Part shown: positions 54,399-64,000 of the stretch, one piece after another | Layout of the letters: each line of letters starts with the position of its first letter | How positions within the stretch are numbered: the first letter of the stretch is position 1 | Assembly (NCBI GenBank): GCA_023362775.1 | Contig: JALMGJ010000001.1 | Coordinates: forward strand, 64,242,001-64,306,000 | Length of the DNA stretch: 64,000 bases | Direction: 5' to 3' | DNA from: Charina bottae | Lineage: Eukaryota > Chordata > Lepidosauria > Squamata > Charinaidae | Notes under the pieces: generated by a model | Databases searched by the model: none | What the model was told of the DNA's origin: nothing | What the model saw: the letters and a program-made list of their open reading frames with translations, nothing else | Translations under genes and position numbers: made by a program

Positions 54399-56948
54399 AT
54401 GATTCAAGCTACAGACAATTCCACCTGGATGACTGAGAACCTTCATAGACATATTGCCATACATTTTGGGGAAGAAACCCTGAAGTTGGTAAGGAAATTC
54501 GAGAAGACAGCAAGAAAGGTGGCAGACTATAGAAACCACCTACGTTTCAACCTCAGATGCAGACAACAGAGACTCATCCCGACAAGCCTACGCCTGCAAT
54601 CTACAGTTAAGGGTCACAGAGCAGACCAGATCCTGCAGCAGACACAAAGACATCTTCTGAATGAAAGAATAAGGCAAGTCCACTTCACCATTGATGCCCT
54701 GCAATACAATTTTGAAAACCTTCACCAGGAACTCACAGCCACCCTTCCTGACCCAGTCCTGGATAGAGTTATTCAGCTTGGCAATAAAGTACAGCTGGCC
54801 CAGCATCACAAGGTCAAGGAGAGGCAAACTAAGAAATTTGACATTCTTCTTTCTCGCAGCAAGCAGAAACAAGGAACTGGAGAAACCGCTGGGAGGAACA
54901 ACAACAACAGGACCACAGAGGACAAAAAGAACATGTGGGTGAAAAATCTCTTAGACAGAGAACTCACCCAACCAGAGAGAGATGTCCTAGCCAAAGGTCT
55001 TAATTTTGCCATCGCTCCCAAGCAAGTTCCAGTTGTGGAGCTCATTACAGCCACAGAATCTGCCATCCACAACAACCACCTACCTTTTGAGGAAGCAGAA
55101 CAACTCCGGCTTAAAATATCTGCAGCTCTGTCCAGTGCTCAACCTCCTCCTCCCAACCTTACCGTCCAAGAGAGGAGAGCCCTGACAGCCCTCAGCAAAG
55201 ATGAAACCATCACCATTTTACCTGCTGACAAAGGAAGATGTACAGTGGTTCTTAACACTGCAGATTACCACAATAAAATTACCTCACTTTTGGAGGATCA
55301 CCATACATATGAAAAACTGAAAAGAAACCCCACCAGCAATTACAAGAAAAAAGTAATAGACATTTTGAAAAAATTGGAACATGATGGCTCCATCGATAGG
55401 ATTACCTACCACCGTCTGTATCCTGGAGAAGCCATCCCCTGCATTTACGGACTCCCTAAGATCCACAAGGAAGGAACACCCCTTCGACCCATAGTCAGCA
55501 GCATTAATTCGGTAACATACAACATTGCCAAACACCTCTCTACCATACTAGCACCTCTGGTTGGACACTCTGAACACCACATCCATAATTCGGAAGAATT
55601 TGTTTCCAAAGCAAAGATCCTGAAACTGGATACAGATGAAACTATGGTCTCCTTCGATATGTCCTCCCTTTTCACCAGCATCCCCACCACTCATGCTCTA
55701 TCTGCGGTCAGGAAGAGTCTAGAAGAGGACAGCACCCTTGAAAGGAGAAACCATCTCAATCCAAACCAGATCTGCCATCTTCTGGACCTGTGTCTCAACA
55801 CCACTTATTTTTCATACAGAGGTGACTTTTACAGACAAAAACATGGCTGTGCCATGGGTTCTCCTGTGTCACCCATTGTGGCCAATTTATACATGGAAGA
55901 AGTGGAGAAGAAAGCACTCAACACATTCCATGGAACAGCGCCCACCCACTGGTTCAGGTATGTGGATGACACCTGGGTTAAAATCAAGGCCCAGGAAGTA
56001 CAGGCCTTCACGGACCATATAAACACCATAGATGCCAACATTAGGTTCACCAGAGAAGACACCAAGGACAACAGACTGGCATTCCTAGACTGTGAAGTCC
56101 TCATTGGGACCGGTGGCAAGCTAGAAATAGGGATCTACAGGAAACCCACACAAACAGATCAATATCTGATGTTTGACTCCCACCATCCACTGCAGCACAA
56201 ACTAGGGGTCATCAGGACATTGTCATACAGAGCAGAAACCATCCCCACCTCCATGGATTCCAAAAAGAATGAAAATCAGCACCTGAGAACAGCTCTGAAG
56301 GCCTGTGGATATCCAAATTGGGCCTTCACCAAATCTAAGTCTACCAGACCTAAAACAGCAACAGACAGGGCTGAGACTCAGAGTAAACGGAAGAACCTGG
56401 TCATTCCTTACATGGCTGGCGTGTCTGAAAAGATAAAAAGGATATTTGGCAAACACCACATACCTGTATATTTCAAACCCACCAACACACTGAGACAGAG
56501 GCTTGTACACCCGAAAGATCAAACTCCAAAACACAAGAAAAGCAATGTAGTGTATGCAATTCAGTGCAGTGAGGAGTGCTCTGAGCTCTACATTGGAGAA
56601 ACCAAACAACCTTTGTACAGGAGGATGGCCCAACACAGGAGGAGCAACACCACAGGACCAGAGTCAGCAGTTTACCTTCATCTAAAGGAAAAAGGACACT
56701 CATTTGAGGACATTAATGTTCACATTTTAGACAGGGGAGATAAGTGGTTTGAAAGAGGGGTCAAGGAATCCATTTATGCCAACTTGGAAAATCCTTCTTT
56801 GAATAGAGGTGGGGGCCTCAGGCACAATCTCTCCCCTATTTTCCTTCCTGCTTTGTCTTCTGTGCCTAGGAAGATTAAGAACATTTCGCAATCTCAACAA
56901 CAGCAAGGTAATCTTAACGATCCTCCTTTGGATGATAAAGGGACTTAG
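54399..56948 (+). CDS. Penelope polyprotein: reverse transcriptase and GIY-YIG endonuclease
   Basis: 849 codons from an ATG in the 5' terminal block to TAG, without a stop or frameshift, close to the usual Penelope length. N-terminal helical region (residues 1-260), then ILPADKGRCTVVLN (about 268), IYGLPKIHKEGTPLRPIVS (about 351), VSFDMSSLFTSIP (motif A, about 424), HGCAMGSPVSPIVANLYME (motif B, about 482) and WFRYVDDTWV (catalytic YVDD, about 521). The GIY-YIG endonuclease is at about 715-760 (VVYAIQC, ELYIGETKQPLYRRMAQH) with a Cys pair (CSEEC) as in EN-containing Penelopes. PLE reverse transcriptases are related to telomerase. All key residues I can check are present, so the copy may be active or very recently so. 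Confidence 0.93.
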   Translation: MIQATDNSTWMTENLHRHIAIHFGEETLKLVRKFEKTARKVADYRNHLRFNLRCRQQRLIPTSLRLQSTVKGHRADQILQQTQRHLLNERIRQVHFTIDALQYNFENLHQELTATLPDPVLDRVIQLGNKVQLAQHHKVKERQTKKFDILLSRSKQKQGTGETAGRNNNNRTTEDKKNMWVKNLLDRELTQPERDVLAKGLNFAIAPKQVPVVELITATESAIHNNHLPFEEAEQLRLKISAALSSAQPPPPNLTVQERRALTALSKDETITILPADKGRCTVVLNTADYHNKITSLLEDHHTYEKLKRNPTSNYKKKVIDILKKLEHDGSIDRITYHRLYPGEAIPCIYGLPKIHKEGTPLRPIVSSINSVTYNIAKHLSTILAPLVGHSEHHIHNSEEFVSKAKILKLDTDETMVSFDMSSLFTSIPTTHALSAVRKSLEEDSTLERRNHLNPNQICHLLDLCLNTTYFSYRGDFYRQKHGCAMGSPVSPIVANLYMEEVEKKALNTFHGTAPTHWFRYVDDTWVKIKAQEVQAFTDHINTIDANIRFTREDTKDNRLAFLDCEVLIGTGGKLEIGIYRKPTQTDQYLMFDSHHPLQHKLGVIRTLSYRAETIPTSMDSKKNENQHLRTALKACGYPNWAFTKSKSTRPKTATDRAETQSKRKNLVIPYMAGVSEKIKRIFGKHHIPVYFKPTNTLRQRLVHPKDQTPKHKKSNVVYAIQCSEECSELYIGETKQPLYRRMAQHRRSNTTGPESAVYLHLKEKGHSFEDINVHILDRGDKWFERGVKESIYANLENPSLNRGGGLRHNLSPIFLPALSSVPRKIKNISQSQQQQGNLNDPPLDDKGT

Positions 56949-57043
56949 AAACATCTCAAATAACCATGACCTAGCCCCAGGTGCAAGGTCACACAGCCAC
57001 CCTAGAAACATATTTAAGGATTCCCTTACAAACTTTACTCAGA

Positions 57044-57074
57044 CTGAAGAAGCTTCTTAGATAAGGAGCGAAAC
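57044..57074 (+). ncRNA. Hammerhead-like ribozyme core in Penelope pLTR
   Basis: CTGAAGA, one extra A, a perfect 7-bp stem (GCTTCTT/AAGGAGC, one G-T pair, loop AGAT), then GAAAC. This is the core layout of hammerhead ribozymes, which are reported from Penelope-like elements. The extra base before the stem and unclear stems I and III make self-cleavage unproven. Confidence 0.45.
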
Positions 57075-57124
57075 GTTTCCACTGAGAAAATGGAAATCCA
57101 GTTGACATGATTCAAGCTACAGAC

Positions 57125-58676
57125 AACAGTATTGGCCATTTTTGGCATATTTTGGACAGTGTCACACATTTTGGCACAGCCAAAGCCCAGTTTTACTTCA
57201 AGCACATTCACCCATTTCCATGCTAGCTAGAATCTCTAATCTAGAAACTACCTTGCAAGACAACATACTCTTGCCTGCGTCTCACCAACTAGGAGGTACG
57301 TGTATTTGTAATGGAAACATGCATCCAATCCAACTCTGACTGAAAGCATGTTTATTTTACAAGCACATACATGGAACTGTACAATAAATTTTTAGGGATT
57401 TGGACTCTCAGGGAAAAAAAAAGATTTCTGCCCAAACTGGGAGTAATGGCTATATTAATATATCAGTGCCAGATTTAAAGAGCCCAGGCAGGTGACCTCC
57501 AGTTCCACAAAGCATAATCTTAATGGATTTTTCAAAGCATCACCCTGGATGGACACGGAGCCAGTAATTACTATGTTGTGATGAAAAGCAGCAGTAGCAA
57601 TGAGTGGAAGGGAAAAGCCACTATAATTCCTGGCTTGATGTTTCTCTTAGCAGTGGGCTCTTTAAAGGACCAAAAAAATAAATAAGGAGTGCTTGGTAGC
57701 AGATCCAGGCTTAAAGGTCAAGGGCTGAGCCAGGTGGCTTCAAAGGCCAGCATCTTCTTTATATGAAGAGCATGTGGCTGCAGTAATGTCATGTTTCATT
57801 CAATCCTGGAGAGATATATACATACGCATATGCATATACACACAAACACAATTTTTAAAATCTAGCATTAATTTGATGGGCCCAAAGTTTTATTCTTCTG
57901 CAGCACCTTTTATGCAGAGCTCAGAAAGGATGGATAGGTTTGCAAATAACTGTCTTTCCATCAAAGACCATATTCCTTGGGCGTTATTTTGGAGCAATCT
58001 TTTTCCACCAGTACTTTTTCTCTTTACTCTCTGACACATTTTCTTTCTCTCTTGGTCTCACCCCACTAGTGACTAATGGTGAAACATCTGACTGAGTTCA
58101 CATGTTGCAGTAAGCCATAATGCTTCAATCACAGTTTCTTGATTAAGCCACAATGGCCTAGCTAACACATCACACAGAGCCTTTCTCCACTTCCTCCTTA
58201 CCACAGTACAAATAGGTGTTGGCATCATCTTTTTCCCATCTTCTTTTTTGCTTGCTTTATGAAACTGAACTTCAGGGATTAGACGTTTCCTGCACATCTG
58301 ATAAATATAGGAAGACAGGAAGCTGCTTTATACTGAGTCAGAGTATTAGTCCATAAAGCTCTACAGTGAATGTTGTTCTCCAGGGTTTTTGACTGGACAC
58401 TTTCCATAATAATCAAATAAAAACCGGACCAATCAACTAAGGAAAATTTCTTATTAGCAGCTCCAATGGCAAGCCTTTTCCTTGTTACTCAGTGACGGTT
58501 ATAAAATTTGCTTAATCCTCGATCAAATCATGAAGGCTTGGAAATTTCTCCTCATTGCCTACTCATTCATGCACTCTACTTACTACAGTATTTATTTTCT
58601 GATAATCCCTTCAACAGGAGGCCTACCTTAGTAATCTCTGTAATAGTGCCCATGTAAAACATAATTTGTCACTAGG
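57125..58676. other. No feature recognised
   Basis: No exon or defined element found. 58080-58170 (ttgcagtaagccataatg) has the loosely repeated text noted at 17600. Confidence 0.4.
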
Positions 58677-58691
58677 TAGACTAGATCATAG

Positions 58692-59029
58692 GGGGCGTGG
58701 TGGCTCAGTGGGTAAGATGCCAGGCTTGTCGATCGGAAAATCACAAGTTCGGAGGTTCGAATCCCTAGCCCTGCGTGCGGAGTGAGCTCCCGCACTAGCT
58801 CCAGCTCTTGCCAACCTAGCAATTCGAAAGCATGCAAATGCAAGTAGATCAATAGGTACCACTTCGGTGGGTAGGTAACAGTGTTCCGCGCGTGTCATGT
58901 GGCCACATGACCGTGGAAGTGTCTTCGGACAACGCTGGCTCTTTGGCTAACAAACGGAGATAAGCACCGGCCCCTAGAGTCGGACACGACTGCACAAATG
59001 TGCGGGGGGTACCTTTACCTTTTTTTTTT
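58692..59029 (+). mobile_element. Sauria SINE, TSD tagactagatcatag
   Basis: Complete SINE ending in ACCTTT followed by a T run. A perfect 15-bp duplication lies at 58677-58691 and 59030-59044. Confidence 0.95.
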
Positions 59030-59044
59030 TAGACTAGATCATAG

Positions 59045-59394
59045 AGCTGGATTTCACCCCTGAATTTGTGCAAATGCTACAGAGCAGGAGCAGTAGATTC
59101 TGCAGACAAAATTCAGAGAGTAGACCATGTCTATCAACTTCAACTGAAGCTGTCTTATTATGTCTAATTGTTCCATTTCTGAACCCTGTGTTTCTCAACT
59201 GGGCTCCTATATTCATTTCTAACTCATTTACAAACACATATATATACAGTATACCTTCAGGTTTGCATTTCATTAGATGATGAGTATTTCCCAATCTTTT
59301 ACATTTGCCCTATGGGATGAAGAAAGAGCATGAATGTACTAAGAGCTCTTTTAAATAATTTACCTAGATTTTATGCATTAAATACATGAATGGG

Positions 59395-59395
<1 letters not shown>
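59045..59395. other. No feature recognised
   Basis: Short element-free stretch between a SINE and an (ATT)n run. Confidence 0.4.
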
Positions 59396-59442
<47 letters not shown>

Positions 59443-59443
59443 T
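59396..59443. repeat. (ATT)n microsatellite
   Basis: About 16 ATT units, followed by a pyrimidine run and, at 59500, a (TG)n patch. Confidence 0.95.
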
Positions 59444-59520
59444 CCTCTTCCCCCCCCCTTTCTCTCTATATAGGTAACCTATATATAACTCTGTGTGTAT
59501 GTTTGTGTGTGTGTGTATAG

Positions 59521-59722
59521 GTAAACTCAAGGCAACAAACATACCTAATACTCCTGCTTCCTATTTCCCCCACAACAACAACAACCCTGTGAGGTGAGTT
59601 GGGCTGAGAGAGAGTGACCGGCCCAAAGTCACCCAGCGGCTTTTATGCCTAAGGCGGGACTAGAACTCACAGTCTCCTGGTTTCTAGGCCAGCACCTTAA
59701 CCACTACACCAAACCAGGATGG
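59521..59722 (-). mobile_element. tRNA-derived CORE/MIR-like SINE
   Basis: Same SINE as 4850-5055. On the minus strand: tRNA-like head with 'gtagtggttaaggtgctgg', B-box-like gttctagtcccg, then 'gtgactttgggccggtcact', 'caacccaactcacctcacag'-type body and cttgagttt at the end. Confidence 0.65.
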
Positions 59723-59930
59723 TATGAAACAAAGGGAATCTTTAGCCAGAAATAATAGCAATAGAAATAAAGGGGGAAAGGCACAAGAGGAGGGAGCAAA
59801 GGTGGGAACACATATACATGGTTAGAATCCCGAAGTGATTATCAAAGTTACAGATTAGATTACTAGATGGCCAGTTTAGTATCTTCTCTGTTGAAAGGCA
59901 AAGTTGTTAAGAAGCTATAATGTACTAGGA

Positions 59931-60453
59931 CAGGGCTTTCCAAACTGTGTGTCGCAACACAATACTGTGTCGCCTGGGGGCCCTAAGTGTGTCACGTGAC
60001 AACCCAGAAGCGTCGGCAGCAGTGCTTCCGGGTTGCTGCGCGGTGGCAGGGGCTGCCCCTTCGAAAGGGCAGGCTCCGGGGACCCTGAAAATGCCCTCGG
60101 TTCCGGCAGGGAGGCAAAAAGCCTCCCCTCGCCACACGTGCACGCTGCCGGGATTCCCGGCACAGCTGATCTGGGGCCGGGGTGGAAATTCTCCCCATGG
60201 AACAGCTGAGCGCCAGAAAGCTCAGCAACATGCACGTGCGGGGAGGCTTTTCGCCTCCCTGCCAGAACCGAGGGCATTTTCGGGGTCCCCGGAGCCTGCC
60301 CTTTCGAAGGAGCAGCCGCTGCCGCTGCAGCGGCAACCCAGAAGCACCGCCACCGGCACTTCCGGTTTTTGCACTGCACTGGCCGCGGCGCTTCCGGGTT
60401 TTTGTGGGCCGGCTGTTGGTGTGTTGCCAACAGCAAAAGTTTGGAAAGCCCTG
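59931..60453. mobile_element. Long hAT MITE, 523 bp, TSD tactagga
   Basis: Ends CAGGGCTTTCCAAACTG and AGTTTGGAAAGCCCTG are perfect inverted copies; duplications tactagga at 59923-59930 and 60454-60461. The GC-rich interior has mirrored halves (gaaagggcaggctccgggga against its complement near 60290) and no transposase. The long frames on both strands come from GC-rich composition. Confidence 0.9.
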
Positions 60454-60461
60454 TACTAGGA

Positions 60462-60782
60462 GGTCACATGTCTGGAGCTTAAGATGGAAGAAACTCATTT
60501 GACTCAGGATCTAAAGCATGGATCTTTTATCTCCTCAAAGTCTCAGCTATTCTGAACATCTTTTGGGAAGCCTTTCTCCAACACCCAGCCAACCTCTCAT
60601 GTAGGGATTAGTTCCTCTACCTATGCCCACCTTTAGAAGATAGCTTGAATTCCAAGAACAGGTATAGAGGTCAGAGCAAGAGTTCAATTCCCAATGGTAG
60701 GTATATTTTAGCTGCCTTCTGTTTGCCAGTTTACTAGTTTCAGTTCTCCACCTGCACCCATATTTAACAGACAGAGTTACTT
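60462..60782. other. No feature recognised
   Basis: No exon or defined repeat identified. Confidence 0.4.
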
Positions 60783-60820
60783 TCATTCATTGGCGATCAC
60801 TCGTAGCCGAGTAAGATTGG
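60783..60820 (-). mobile_element. 38-bp scrap of the RTE-like LINE 3' end
   Basis: The reverse complement (caatcttactcggctacg, agtgatcgccaatgaatga) equals 38909-38943 of the full-length LINE plus an ATGA-type tail. It abuts the L2 3' end that starts at 60821. Confidence 0.85.
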
Positions 60821-61335
60821 CATGGGTCCAGGCTACCTAAAGGACCGTCTCATCCCCATTACATCGACCTGCCCCACCCGGTCATGTAGAGAGGGCATGC
60901 TACGGACCCCGTCTGTAAGAGAATTCCATCTAGCGGGGTCCAGGAAGTGGGCCTTCTCTGCAGTGGCTCCCGCCCTCTGAAACATTCTTCCCCCGGAGTT
61001 GAGGCAAGCCCCTTCTCTCCTGGACTTCCGTAAAAAACTGAAGACCTGGTTTTGCCATCGTGCCTGGGGCGGGGAGGGGAATAGTCACTCTTGGGGATGG
61101 CTGGTGCCCTAAACCGGCTTTTTACACATTCATGGACTGGAATAGAACTTATCACCAACTAGATTTTATTGTATTTTATATTTTTAACTTTATTTGTATT
61201 ATTGCTGGTTTTATGGAATTTTAAATTTCATTTTTACTGTAAACCACCCAGGGTCCCTCCTTGAGGGGGAGATGAGCGGTGATAGAAATTTGATTAATTA
61301 ATTAATTAATTAATTAATTAAATAAATAAATAAAA
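60821..61335 (+). mobile_element. L2-like LINE 3' end
   Basis: Matches 49110-49572 of the full LINE: 'ggtccaggctacctaaagga', 'ccatctagcggggtccagga', 3' UTR pair aaaccacccagggtccc / gggggagatgagcggt, and an (ATTA)n/(AAAT)n tail at 61293-61335. 5'-truncated and decayed. Confidence 0.88.
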
Positions 61336-62945
61336 GCTAGTTTAGGTAGAATATTGCAAGAAGGTTTAAGAGAACTGATCTCAGAGAGTTGTGGAGTTAC
61401 TGGGAATGCTTGAAACTAACTTTTAAAACTGAATGCCTTCCCAGCAAGGAATTATGGGACACTAGTGCAACATACCAAGTGGGGAAAACCTGCTTTAAAA
61501 TACATCAAATCACTCATGGATTGCCATCATTGTTATGATGGCAGACTTACAGAGTGGTACTTAATTTAATTCCAAATACTTGGGCAATTACATTATTTAT
61601 GATTTCCATATTCTTTCCTCCATATGCCTTGAATATCTAGCAGGACAACAAGACTGTACAAACTAACTCCATGGTGCCCAACATCTCTCAACATGGTTAC
61701 CTTTTAAGATCCATCAGACCTCATAATTTCAGGTGTTAGGGATGAACCATCTCTTTTTCATTGCCTTTTTCTGGACTGTTCTTAGAATTTAGTACTTTTC
61801 CTGCCATTGCTCTGACGTTATTATTGCTGGACTTTATTGATTTTATTGTCTTATATTGGGTAGGGTTTCATTAGGTTTTATTTACTTACTTGATGCAATT
61901 GATCCTTTCTGTTCATATGGAATCTGCAAGGAGGCTTACATTTGGAAACAAAGTAAGTAAACATGCAAGTTTAAGACACAAACATTAAAATACAGTTAAT
62001 AAAATTATTTGTAAGAGACCTGGAGAGGGTTTCTGTGCCTTAAAATTGGCAGCTAAATATTTAAAATGAATGAATGAATAATCCTTTGATGGGATAGTAA
62101 TTAAAAAAACTTCCATATAAATTGAGCCAAGAACAATTACAAGAAAGATCAAAGGACCTGATTTAAAGAGCACCCAATTTAACCAATTCTTACCAGGAAG
62201 GAAAGAAGAGAGGAAAGTTCAGGAAAGATGTGTTCTTTTCCATATGAATGTTCTTTGGTGCATATAAATATTCATGATCATGCATGTCTAATGTTTTACT
62301 TTGTATAGCACTCAAGGTACTGTATATGGATAAGGATCTCTCCAAAATTGTTCCAGAGACTTTGGATTGCAGAATGATGATTCAGCTGACAAAGCTGGGT
62401 AGGTAGCATATGAAGTCGACAAGTAGAAAGTGTAGGAAGTGTGGTTAAAATCTCCTGAAGGAAAGAGATTTATGAATATGTTTCTTAGCAACTGCTTGCA
62501 CCTGGATAATGAAGCTAATGTTAATATAACAGAGGGAGCAATTATTCTCATTCACACCCCTTCCTCTCTCAAAACTGATTGGAAATCAGGGTCATGTTGT
62601 CTAATGCAATTGATCAAAAGAAGCAACCAAATAAAAAAACACTTCTTTATGCAAATGAAACATTAATATATTGAATTTGTTGTTTCAGGTTGTAGTGAAG
62701 GCTTTGAGTGTAAATGGCTTTTAAAATGAAAAGACAACATTACAGACAGCAGATGTATTAACATGATAGCTAAAAATGGAACTTACTGTATATAGTTGCC
62801 TAATAATAGATATAGGAGCTGGAAAGTAAAAGTTAATGTTTCTTTCAGACATTTCAACTGCCATGCCCTGTATTTGACTTTCCCTGAGGACATCAGTTTG
62901 GCCATTGCTGCAGATAGCAATGGACTGGATGGAGGTTAGTAGTTT
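61336..62945. other. No feature recognised
   Basis: AT-rich sequence with no recognised element or exon. Confidence 0.45.
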
Positions 62946-63004
62946 GAGAGATAGAGAGATAGAGAGATAGGTAGGTAGGTAGGTAGGTAGGTAGGTAGAT
63001 AGAT

Positions 63005-63044
<40 letters not shown>
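62946..63044. repeat. (GATA)/(GGTA) compound microsatellite
   Basis: GAGAGATA-type units, then seven GGTA units, then about twelve GATA units with one interruption. Confidence 0.97.
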
Positions 63045-63045
<1 letters not shown>

Positions 63046-63189
63046 TATTTAAAAACTTTAACATACCAATGTTTCCAACTGTTGAACAGAAAACATTAAT
63101 TAATTGATTTTGTTTGCAAAAACATTTATGTTGCCTCCTCCTAGGACTCTAGGCAGTTCACAGTGAAACAATAACTGTATCTTGAATGA

Positions 63190-63645
63190 ATGGCATCAGC
63201 AACTACAGAGGGGCGATTTCTTAATATCCCATATAATATGGGCTTCTGCCCATGTTCCAAGGAAATTATAGAAGATTTTATACATTATTTATTGTACTGC
63301 CCTATTTCTGCTTCAGCACGTCAGCACTGGAAAATTTTTGGAGCCCCTCTTGATAGGAAAATCATTTTGGCCTGATTCACATAAAATTGAACATTTAATG
63401 AATTTAGACAAGGAGACACTACTATGGAGGTTAGGAAGCTTTGCTCAAGCTGCTGCTAAACAGAGATGTATCAAAAGTTCCTAATGTTTTTCCATTATTT
63501 TATCTGCTGTAATAACAATGTTTTAATGTTCTTATTGATTTCTGCACATTTTAATGTATTTTATTAATGTTTGGCCACTTTTATGTAGGTTTTATCTTAT
63601 TTGTTATGTCCGGTGGTCAAAATAATAAATGAATTGATTGATTGA
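63190..63645 (+). pseudogene. LINE 3' end, TSD tatcttgaatga
   Basis: A 12-bp duplication tatcttgaatga (63178-63189, 63646-63657) bounds a truncated insertion. It encodes a Cys/His segment, GFCPCSKEIIEDFIHYLLYC, of the kind found at the C-terminus of several LINE ORF2 proteins. A 3' UTR and a (GATT)n tail follow. The family is not identified; the tail differs from L2, CR1 and BovB. Confidence 0.75.
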
Positions 63646-63657
63646 TATCTTGAATGA

Positions 63658-64000
63658 TTATTTCTTTATAGGAAGAAAAATGCAGAAATGAGTGAAAGAG
63701 ACAAGGTTTCAAATGGAGGTGGTTGTCTTCTGGCCCTCTTGTGAAATTCAGTGTCAAAAGCAGAGGGTGATATACAAGTTTAGTCTGGAATCTCCCATTA
63801 AAATGTAGGCGGTTTCCTGCTACTTTTTGTGATAGTTTTACTATAATATGACAGACTTAGCAGTTTTCCACAGGATTTAGGTCAGGGTTAGGCAATTGTT
63901 TGATCCAATAGGCACCTCGGAAATTTTGAAAGCATATTGCTTGCCTGTTCACAAATTGGCTTCTCTGGCATACAGTGGGGCAAAAAAGTATTTAGTCAGC
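63658..64000. other. No feature recognised
   Basis: No feature seen up to the window edge; 63885-64000 could be the start of another element. Confidence 0.35.

Larger units (their letters stand above)
54355..57124 (+). mobile_element. Penelope-like element, complete reading frame
   Basis: The same 62-63-bp block (aaggagcgaaacgtttccac to tcaagctacagacaa) opens (54355-54416) and closes (57062-57124) the element, the pseudo-LTR arrangement of PLEs. The single ORF lies between them. The 3' copy is preceded by the full terminal region, including a hammerhead-like core at 57044-57074; the 5' copy begins just inside that core. No convincing target duplication was seen. Same family as the fragment at 22206-22475. 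Confidence 0.88.

Noticed and set aside
7850..58770. tRNA genes at the heads of the SINEs
   Set aside because: A and B boxes are present, but the cloverleaf is not complete and each lies in a SINE with body, tail and duplication.
1..64000. CRISPR arrays, operons or bacterial genes
   Set aside because: No spaced direct repeats, ribosome binding sites or dense coding; the sequence is vertebrate nuclear DNA dominated by transposons.

Overview
This window looks like ordinary non-coding nuclear DNA of a squamate reptile (lizard or snake) that is very rich in transposable elements. The species guess rests on the mix of families: BovB LINEs with long reading frames, six SINEs with a tRNA-like head and an ACCTTT-type tail that match what I know of Sauria SINEs, several CR1/L2-group LINEs, Penelope-like elements (PLEs), an L1 remnant, another RTE-like LINE and many short hAT-type elements. 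No tools were used. Family names come from motif recognition, and element limits come from target-site duplications (TSDs) read by eye.

Layout. 0.25-2.4 kb: the 5' part of an L2-like LINE (minus) with two short hAT elements nested in it. 4.4-5.1 kb: a SINE split by an L2 3' end. 7.3-13.5 kb: a Sauria SINE in an L2 remnant, three hAT elements, a Penelope foldback and an L1 scrap. 15.4-17.4 kb: an L2 remnant with a Penelope 3' end inside it. 19.2-25.0 kb: a deep nest in which an old RTE LINE is interrupted by an L2 and by an L1-like non-autonomous element, which itself holds a Penelope fragment; a jockey/Vingi-like LINE abuts its end. 27.9-31.9 kb: a near full-length BovB (minus) carrying a 1010-bp solo LTR and a twin-primed insertion of the RTE-like LINE. 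35.0-38.9 kb: a full-length, open-frame RTE-like LINE with an 11-bp TSD. 39.0-43.9 kb: a Penelope foldback, SINEs, BovB pieces, a pogo/Tigger-like element and a CR1. 45.1-49.6 kb: a nearly full-length but frame-broken L2-like LINE. 50-54.2 kb: a Penelope fragment, a probable solo LTR, and an L1 nested in an older LINE remnant. 54.35-57.1 kb: a complete Penelope-like element with an intact 849-residue RT/GIY-YIG frame. 58.7-63.6 kb: SINEs, the longest hAT element, L2 and LINE 3' ends, and microsatellites.

How the parts work together. The autonomous LINEs can explain the dependent copies. BovB shares its 3' end with the Sauria SINEs. The RTE-like LINE at 35 kb is the family of two fragments elsewhere in the window. 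The Penelope family at 54 kb matches the solo fragment at 22 kb. No transposase gene for the hAT or Tigger-like elements is present. I found no convincing host gene; one stretch at 10761-10915 has good splice signals and an open frame and is offered as a weak exon candidate. The most interesting signals are the hammerhead-like core repeated in four Penelope-type families, the two open-frame retroelements, and the CpG-rich LTR with a 300-codon reading frame.
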